DNA of 11,448 nucleotides. Source: SZUA-229 sp964531165. Its GTDB lineage: Bacteria > Pseudomonadota > Gammaproteobacteria > SZUA-229. The DNA lies in the NCBI GenBank assembly GCA_964531165.1, contig CAZHEA010000088.1:1-11448 (forward strand), read 5' to 3'. Of this stretch, positions 7,044-11,448 are shown in pieces; the stretch's first letter is position 1; every line of letters begins with the position of its first letter. The notes beneath the pieces were generated by a model. It did no database searches, had not been told where the DNA came from, and saw only the letters and a program-made list of their open reading frames with translations. A program made the translations under genes and the position numbers.

Positions 7044-7215
7044 GAGTAAATGAACCCGAGTAAATGAACCCGANNNNNNNNNNNNNNNNNNNNNNNNNNN
7101 NNNNNNNNNNNNNNNNNNNNNNNNNNNNNNNNNNNNNNNNNNNNNNNNNNNNNNNNNNNNNNNNNNNNNNNNNCCCGAGTAAATGAACCCGAGTAAATGA
7201 ACCCGAACAAATGAA
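7041..7215 (+). repeat. 14-bp tandem repeat array interrupted by a scaffold gap
   Basis: The unit is CCCGAGTAAATGAA. Two full units plus five bases lie left of the gap (7041-7073); two full units and one variant (CCCGAACAAATGAA) lie right of it (7174-7215). The true copy number is hidden. Each unit contains ATG-AAC-CCG-AGT-AAA-TGA, whose TGA overlaps the ATG of the next unit. The array ends 21 bp before the kinase/phosphatase start codon, so changes in copy number could affect its expression. With no unique spacers between units it is not a CRISPR array. Confidence 0.9.
7074..7173. other. Assembly gap of exactly 100 N
   Basis: A run of 100 undetermined bases is flanked on both sides by the same 14-bp repeat. 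A round 100 is the usual placeholder for a gap of unknown size, so the array probably broke a short-read assembly and its real length is unknown. Confidence 0.95.
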
Positions 7216-7240
7216 ACTGTATACACAGACAAAACTATGA
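7211..7240 (+). other. Nine-codon leader ORF overlapping the kinase start (ATGA)
   Basis: An ATG in the last repeat unit opens a short ORF, MKLYTQTKL, that ends with TGA at 7238-7240 and overlaps the ATG of the PP2C/kinase gene at 7237. This is the usual geometry for translational coupling. No clear Shine-Dalgarno sequence precedes the kinase ATG, which fits coupling but does not prove it. Whether the leader is translated cannot be seen. Confidence 0.4.
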
Positions 7241-8946
7241 CCAGCCAGCTAAAAATCAATGTCGCTCAAAGCTCTGATGAAGGCATCAAAGACCATAACG
7301 AAGACTCCTACGGCATTGTTACCCCGGAAGGACAGCTGCTTGAAAATAAAGGCATCTGTGCAATTGTGGCCGACGGCATGGGCAGCTGTGCTTTTCCCAA
7401 AGAAGCCTCAGAATATGTAGTTAAAGGCTTTTTCAGCGACTATTACAGCACCCCGGAAAGCTGGACCGTTAAAACCTCCGGTGCAAAAGTACTGACCGCT
7501 CTCAATAGCTGGCTCTATGGTAAAAGCACGGATGATCACGCCAAAGCCTACGTAACCACATTTTCCGCACTGATTATTAAATCCACCACCGCACATATTC
7601 TGCATGTCGGTGACAGTCGCATTTATCGGTTGCGCGATGGCAATATCGAACAGCTCACTAACGACCACCGTATCTGGATCACTCAGGAAAAAAACTATTT
7701 AAGTCGCGCCATTGGTGTTGATCTACACCTGGATCTGGATTACAAAACCGTCGACCTGGAAGTTGACGATGTATTTGTGATGACCACCGACGGTATTCAC
7801 GATTATTTATCCGACAAGCAGATCAAGAACACGGTCAGCCAGTCAGCCCACCTAAATGTACTTGCCGACCAGCTTATCAGCTCGGCACTGGCTAAGGGCA
7901 GCCACGACAATGTTACCTGCCAGATTATCCACATTGAGCAACTGCCCAGCCAGCAGGCCAATGAAGTGATCAATGATTTAGTACGTCTGCCCTTCCCGCC
8001 TGATTTATCACCGGGTATGAATATTGACGGCTACAAAGTCATTGAAGATTTTCACTCCAGCTCAACTTCTCAGCTGTATCTAGTGGAAGACACCGACACC
8101 GCTAAAATCATGCTGATGAAAACCCCATCGGTAAATTACGATGATGACCCGTCCTATATCGACCGCTTTCACATGGAAGAGTGGGCGGGCAAACGGGTCT
8201 ACCATCCTAATGTTATGGTCACCTACGAGCAAAAACGTAAGCGCACCTGCCAGTATTTTTTAATTGAATATATTGAAGGCATCACTCTGGCCCAGTGGAT
8301 CGAAGAAAACCCACAACCGGATATTGCACAGGTCACCAGAATTATTGATCAGATCATTCAAGGCCTTCGCGGCCTGCACCGCCTGGAAATGCTGCATCGG
8401 GACTTAAAGCCCGACAATATTATGATTAAGGAAGATGGCACCGTAAAACTCATTGATCTGGGTGCGGTTAAGGTTGCCGGTATTCAGGAAATTGCCACAC
8501 CGGTAGAACGCCTTGAACTGCTCGGCACCAAAAATTACACCGCACCGGAATACCTGATGGGAGTTGCCGGCTCTAATAAATCCGACCTGTTCTCTCTGGG
8601 CGTTATTGCCTATGAAATGCTCACCGGAAAACTGCCCTACGGCGATCAGTCGGATAAAAATTTAGACTGGCGCTCCATCAGCAAAATAAAATACACCTGC
8701 GCATTACAGCACAATCCGATGATTCCCATGTGGCTGGATGGTGCTCTGGAAAAAGCCGTGCGCATTGACCATCGTCTTAGGTATGACAGCTTTTCCGAGT
8801 TTTATCACGACCTGACTCACCCCAACGAATCGTTTATGAAAAACAGCATGCCATTGCTGGAGAAGGACCCGATCACTTTCTGGCGCAGCATGTCAGTCGC
8901 CCTGTTTATGGGTAACATCGTTCTACTATATCTATTATTTAAGTAG
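7237..8946 (+). CDS. Fused PP2C phosphatase / Ser-Thr protein kinase with C-terminal membrane anchor
   Basis: This bifunctional protein joins a PP2C-type Mn/Mg phosphatase (about 5-245) to a eukaryotic-like kinase (about 265-530), so it could add and remove phosphates on the same target. The phosphatase has the metal-site motifs N21-E22-D23, D46-G-M-G, G-D126-S-R, D185-G and D224-N-V-T. The kinase has the probable ATP-anchoring K295 (MLMKTPS), HRDLKPDN (387-394, catalytic D389), D407-LG in place of DFG, and APE (436-438). The phosphate-binding loop is unusual: DFHSSSTSQLYLVED contains no glycine. Residues 552-569 are hydrophobic and end the protein (MSVALFMGNIVLLYLLFK), suggesting a tail anchor with both enzymes in the cytoplasm. 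The gene follows the nitrate transporter by 377 bp on the same strand. Pseudomonads carry a similar Ser/Thr kinase gene beside nasA and nirB, so a role in nitrate-assimilation control is a reasonable inference, with no target known from the sequence. Confidence 0.92.
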   Translation: MTSQLKINVAQSSDEGIKDHNEDSYGIVTPEGQLLENKGICAIVADGMGSCAFPKEASEYVVKGFFSDYYSTPESWTVKTSGAKVLTALNSWLYGKSTDDHAKAYVTTFSALIIKSTTAHILHVGDSRIYRLRDGNIEQLTNDHRIWITQEKNYLSRAIGVDLHLDLDYKTVDLEVDDVFVMTTDGIHDYLSDKQIKNTVSQSAHLNVLADQLISSALAKGSHDNVTCQIIHIEQLPSQQANEVINDLVRLPFPPDLSPGMNIDGYKVIEDFHSSSTSQLYLVEDTDTAKIMLMKTPSVNYDDDPSYIDRFHMEEWAGKRVYHPNVMVTYEQKRKRTCQYFLIEYIEGITLAQWIEENPQPDIAQVTRIIDQIIQGLRGLHRLEMLHRDLKPDNIMIKEDGTVKLIDLGAVKVAGIQEIATPVERLELLGTKNYTAPEYLMGVAGSNKSDLFSLGVIAYEMLTGKLPYGDQSDKNLDWRSISKIKYTCALQHNPMIPMWLDGALEKAVRIDHRLRYDSFSEFYHDLTHPNESFMKNSMPLLEKDPITFWRSMSVALFMGNIVLLYLLFK

Positions 8947-9019
8947 CCGCGACTAACGCTAATTTTTCTGTGAATAGTCTACACTCATTATTATCTGTTT
9001 TTAGTCATGAGCTTGCGAA

Positions 9020-10942
9020 GTGCCAGAATCCGTAAACCATAAAACCGACTCAATTAATTTTAGAAAGGAACTAAAAGAAAGAGAAGCCGAAATTGAATTG
9101 CTACAGCAAACATTTCGGCTGGTATCCAGTGAGCGGGATATAGAAAAAATATTTGATTCGGTTGCTAAACGCGCCCTGCATTTAGTACAGGCCGAAACCC
9201 TGCTTATCCCTATTCTTGATAACAGCAATACAACCTACACATATCGCGGCGGTGCCGGAAAAAATACCCGCGAAATTATCGGTGAAACCCTACCTGTAGA
9301 GTTTGGCGTATGTGGATGGGTATGGAAACATAAAAAAGCCTGGTGGCGGGGTGTACTTGGCGAATTAAGCGATGAAGAACGCAACCGCTGGGAAAAAGAA
9401 GCCGGCACATTAATTCTGGTTCCATTACAGGGCCGAAAAAACTTTCTCGGCGGCATTGTTGCCATTAACAAAAAAGATGGACTGGAATTTACCCGCCGCG
9501 ATTTAAACACCCTTAGCATGTTTGCCGGCATCGTTGCCATTGCAATAGAAAATGCCATGTCCATAAAAGAACTTGAGGACACACAACAGGACTTGATCGA
9601 CCATCAGCTGAAGCTGGAAAGAGCCAATAGAAAATCGTCCGAGTCCAGTCGTCAGGTAGAACAATTATCACTTTATGACCCGCTCACCGGTTTACCCAAC
9701 CGTTCACTCCTGCGTGACCGTTTACACCGGCAGTTAGATATTGCAAAACAACAGAAATTAATTCTCAGTATTGTACTCATCGATATCGATCATTTTAAAG
9801 ATATTAACGATACACTCGGACATGATAATGGCGATCAAGTTTTAATTGATTTCTGCAAACGCATTGAGGGCACGTTAACCCCGAATGACACATTCAGCCG
9901 ACTCGGCAGTGATGAATTCATTTTAATTTTCCCACAAACCGGCCAGTCCAAAACAGTTAAACGCGTCAAAGATATTCTTCAGGAGCTCGAGTCACCTTTC
10001 ATCATAAACAATCATGAATTGCAGATAAATGCCAGCATTGGCATCAGCCTGTTCCCTCAACACGGTAAAGACCGCAGCACTTTACTGCGTCACGCAGATA
10101 TCGCCCTGAATATTGCTAAAAAAAATAACGACTCATTGCACATCTTTGAAGGACAAAAAGATGAAACCAGCGAGAACCACCTCAGTCTGGCAATTGATAT
10201 CAACAACGCATTTAAAAATCAGGAGTTCGAGCTTTACTACCAGCCTAAAATAGACATCAGAACTAACACACTTGTATCCGCAGAAGCACTGGGGCGCTGG
10301 CGACATCCAACCCGCGGCACTATTTCACCAATCATATTTATTGATGCACTGGAGCAGTATAATTTAATCGACCAGTACACCTATCAGGCTATTGAAAAAG
10401 TGTCCAACAATATCAATCGCTGGACCAGTGCCGGCCATAATATAAAAATTGCGGTTAACATATCAACCAAAACATTAATGAATAAAGACTTTGTTAATCA
10501 GATTCAGTCTCGAATAACCGATTTTTCAATTTATCGCCGACTGACTTTCGAGATAACTGAAAGCATGTTTTTATCAGACTATGAACACGTGTTTGATTCA
10601 CTCACCCGCATAAGAGCACTTGGTATAGAATTATCTATTGATGATTTTGGCACCGGTTATTCATCACTTAGCCGTTTAAAAAAATTACCGGTTAATGAAT
10701 TAAAGATCGATCAGTCATTTATAAAAGACATGTCGGATAACATCGACGATGAGATTATTGTGAGAGCCATTATCGATCTGGCTCATAATCTGGGATTATC
10801 GGTCGTTGCCGAAGGTGTAGAAACCCGCGAGATCATGAATAAATTAAACCAGTTGGGTTGTGATATTGCCCAGGGCTATTTAATTAGCAAACCGATTCCA
10901 GAGAAGGAATTTGAAATTTTACTTGGAAAATATAAATCCTGA
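9020..10942 (+). CDS. GAF-GGDEF-EAL protein, probable cyclic-di-GMP phosphodiesterase
   Basis: This 640-residue cytoplasmic signalling protein has a short coiled coil (12-32), a GAF sensor domain (about 40-178), a second coiled coil (182-215), a GGDEF domain (about 217-378) and an EAL domain (about 388-638). There is no signal peptide or membrane segment. The cyclase signature is degenerate, GSDEF at 296-300, and no RxxD inhibitory site precedes it; D255/D257 and the DINDTLGH segment remain. The EAL domain keeps E422, N480, E514, D541-D542, K562, E598 and Q618, so cyclic-di-GMP hydrolysis is the likelier activity, with the GGDEF domain perhaps only binding GTP. The start is GTG at 9020; an in-frame TGA at 9008 rules out a longer form, and no good ribosome site is visible. 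It follows the kinase/phosphatase by 73 bp and may share its transcript. The GAF ligand is unknown. Confidence 0.9.
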   Translation: MPESVNHKTDSINFRKELKEREAEIELLQQTFRLVSSERDIEKIFDSVAKRALHLVQAETLLIPILDNSNTTYTYRGGAGKNTREIIGETLPVEFGVCGWVWKHKKAWWRGVLGELSDEERNRWEKEAGTLILVPLQGRKNFLGGIVAINKKDGLEFTRRDLNTLSMFAGIVAIAIENAMSIKELEDTQQDLIDHQLKLERANRKSSESSRQVEQLSLYDPLTGLPNRSLLRDRLHRQLDIAKQQKLILSIVLIDIDHFKDINDTLGHDNGDQVLIDFCKRIEGTLTPNDTFSRLGSDEFILIFPQTGQSKTVKRVKDILQELESPFIINNHELQINASIGISLFPQHGKDRSTLLRHADIALNIAKKNNDSLHIFEGQKDETSENHLSLAIDINNAFKNQEFELYYQPKIDIRTNTLVSAEALGRWRHPTRGTISPIIFIDALEQYNLIDQYTYQAIEKVSNNINRWTSAGHNIKIAVNISTKTLMNKDFVNQIQSRITDFSIYRRLTFEITESMFLSDYEHVFDSLTRIRALGIELSIDDFGTGYSSLSRLKKLPVNELKIDQSFIKDMSDNIDDEIIVRAIIDLAHNLGLSVVAEGVETREIMNKLNQLGCDIAQGYLISKPIPEKEFEILLGKYKS

Positions 10943-11035
10943 TGTTGTTTCATTTCCAACCAGAAATATTCTTCAGAGCCAGAGTCATGCACATAATTTC
11001 CGGGGTGAATTTCCGGGGTCGGTATTTTTATTTTC

Positions 11036-11103
11036 GGGGTCGGAGTCATGCGCGAAAGCATCTATCAGGAAACAGAGACAACAACACGCATGACTCCGAC
11101 CCC
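11036..11103. repeat. REP-like palindromic element, copy 1
   Basis: The arms GGGGTCGGAGTCATGCG (11036-11052) and CGCATGACTCCGACCCC (11087-11103) are perfect 17-bp reverse complements around a 34-nt centre. The 68-bp element differs from copy 2 at four positions. The structure resembles targets of REP-associated Y1 (IS200-like) transposases; no transposase gene is in the window. No T-run follows, so a terminator role is unlikely. Confidence 0.8.
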
Positions 11104-11215
11104 TTACTCGCAACCCCAGATTCACGCCAATATAAATTCATCATTACAAGCATAAAACAAAAAACAAAATATTAAAATACACTCAGAATGCTGAGTTATT
11201 TTCGGGGTTATTTTC

Positions 11216-11283
11216 GGGGTCAGAGTCATGCGCGAAAGCATCTATCAGGAAACAGAGCCGACTACACGCATGACTCCGACCCC
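11216..11283. repeat. REP-like palindromic element, copy 2
   Basis: This is the same 68-bp element 180 bp further on. The left arm has one change (GGGGTCAGA), so its 17-bp stem has a single mismatch; the right arm is identical to copy 1. It is preceded by two near-identical 12-13 bp direct repeats ending in TTATTTTCGGGGT. Confidence 0.8.
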
Positions 11284-11448
11284 TGACTCACGAACCTGAA
11301 CTCACTCCAATATAAATTTATCATTGCAAGCATGAAACAGAAATCCGAAAACTAATATCTAAAACACACTCATCCGCTCAAACACCCAGAACGCTGAAAC
11401 ACTACCAATAGAATAAACCACGATAGTTTCCAGACGATCCAGAGTTTT

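Larger units (their letters stand above)
11027..11386. repeat. Tandem duplication with a 180-bp period
   Basis: Two consecutive units share a palindrome and the sequence after it at an exact 180-bp offset. For example, CCAATATAAATT at 11127 recurs at 11307, followed by near-identical TCATTACAAGCAT and TCATTGCAAGCAT. Similarity is highest in the palindromes and falls off towards the unit ends, so the outer limits are approximate. The duplication is old enough to have accumulated substitutions but no length change in the aligned core. Confidence 0.8.
10943..11448. other. Repeat-filled intergenic region without a credible gene
   Basis: Short open frames of 60-77 codons here run through the repeats, overlap each other and have no recognisable domain or ribosome site. 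The region holds short direct repeats around CGGGGT (about 11000-11040), a decayed arm with CAGAGTCATGC (about 10979-10990), two 68-bp palindromes in a 180-bp tandem duplication, and an ACTCAG-AATG-CTGAGT hairpin (11181-11196). Beyond about 11390 I see nothing recognisable before the window ends. Confidence 0.7.

Noticed and set aside
7041..7215. Possible CRISPR array
   Set aside because: Units are 14 bp and directly adjacent with no unique spacers; it is a simple tandem repeat.
6872..7259. Two minus-strand open frames running through the N gap with repeated RVHLLGFIYSGSFT-like peptides
   Set aside because: They exist only because the 14-bp repeat has no stop on that strand; the N run is read through as unknown residues and there is no domain or ribosome site.
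9007..9042. Eleven-residue ORF (MSLRSARIRKP) overlapping the start of the GAF-GGDEF-EAL gene
   Set aside because: It overlaps the GTG start out of frame, has no ribosome site, and nothing indicates a leader peptide.
10876..11175. Short open frames of 60-77 codons on both strands
   Set aside because: They overlap each other, the EAL gene end and the palindromic repeats, and show no recognisable protein family.

Overview
The window is a nitrate-assimilation locus from a Gammaproteobacterium of moderate to low GC. The support is the NirB/NirD/Nas reductase set, the NarK-type carrier, back-to-back sigma-54/NtrC-type control sites, and palindromic repeat families of a kind common in that class. 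I would not name a genus.

Minus strand, bases 1-4936, reading right to left: nirB (large subunit of NAD(P)H nitrite reductase), nirD (Rieske-fold small subunit) and the assimilatory nitrate reductase catalytic subunit, which runs off the left edge. They look like one operon, but each intercistronic gap has been invaded by a palindromic, MITE- or REP-like element. The 453-bp gap 4937-5389 separates nirB from a divergent NarK/NasA-family transporter. It holds one good -24/-12 promoter facing each way, each with a GCAC-N7-GTGC dyad (the NtrC operator pattern) about 100-120 bp upstream. Nitrate import and reduction to ammonium are therefore probably switched on together under nitrogen limitation.

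Plus strand, bases 5390-10942: the transporter, then a 377-bp spacer, a fused PP2C phosphatase/Ser-Thr kinase with a C-terminal membrane anchor, and a GAF-GGDEF-EAL cyclic-di-GMP protein with a degenerate GSDEF motif and an intact-looking EAL site. The kinase/phosphatase is a known neighbour of nitrate-assimilation genes in pseudomonads; its target is not evident here.

The most unusual stretch is the spacer before the kinase/phosphatase. A GGGGTCGGA...TCCGACCCC hairpin runs straight into a 14-bp tandem repeat interrupted by a 100-N scaffold gap. Every unit places a stop codon over the next start (ATGA), and the last mini-ORF ends in an ATGA that includes the kinase start codon, so the array is formally a chain of coupled five-codon ORFs leading into the gene. 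At the right end (10943-11448) there is no credible gene. Instead there is a 180-bp tandem duplication carrying two copies of a 68-bp palindromic element whose ends match the hairpin before the kinase, again next to short AT-rich direct repeats starting with CCCCGA. The two sites look like members of one repeat family.
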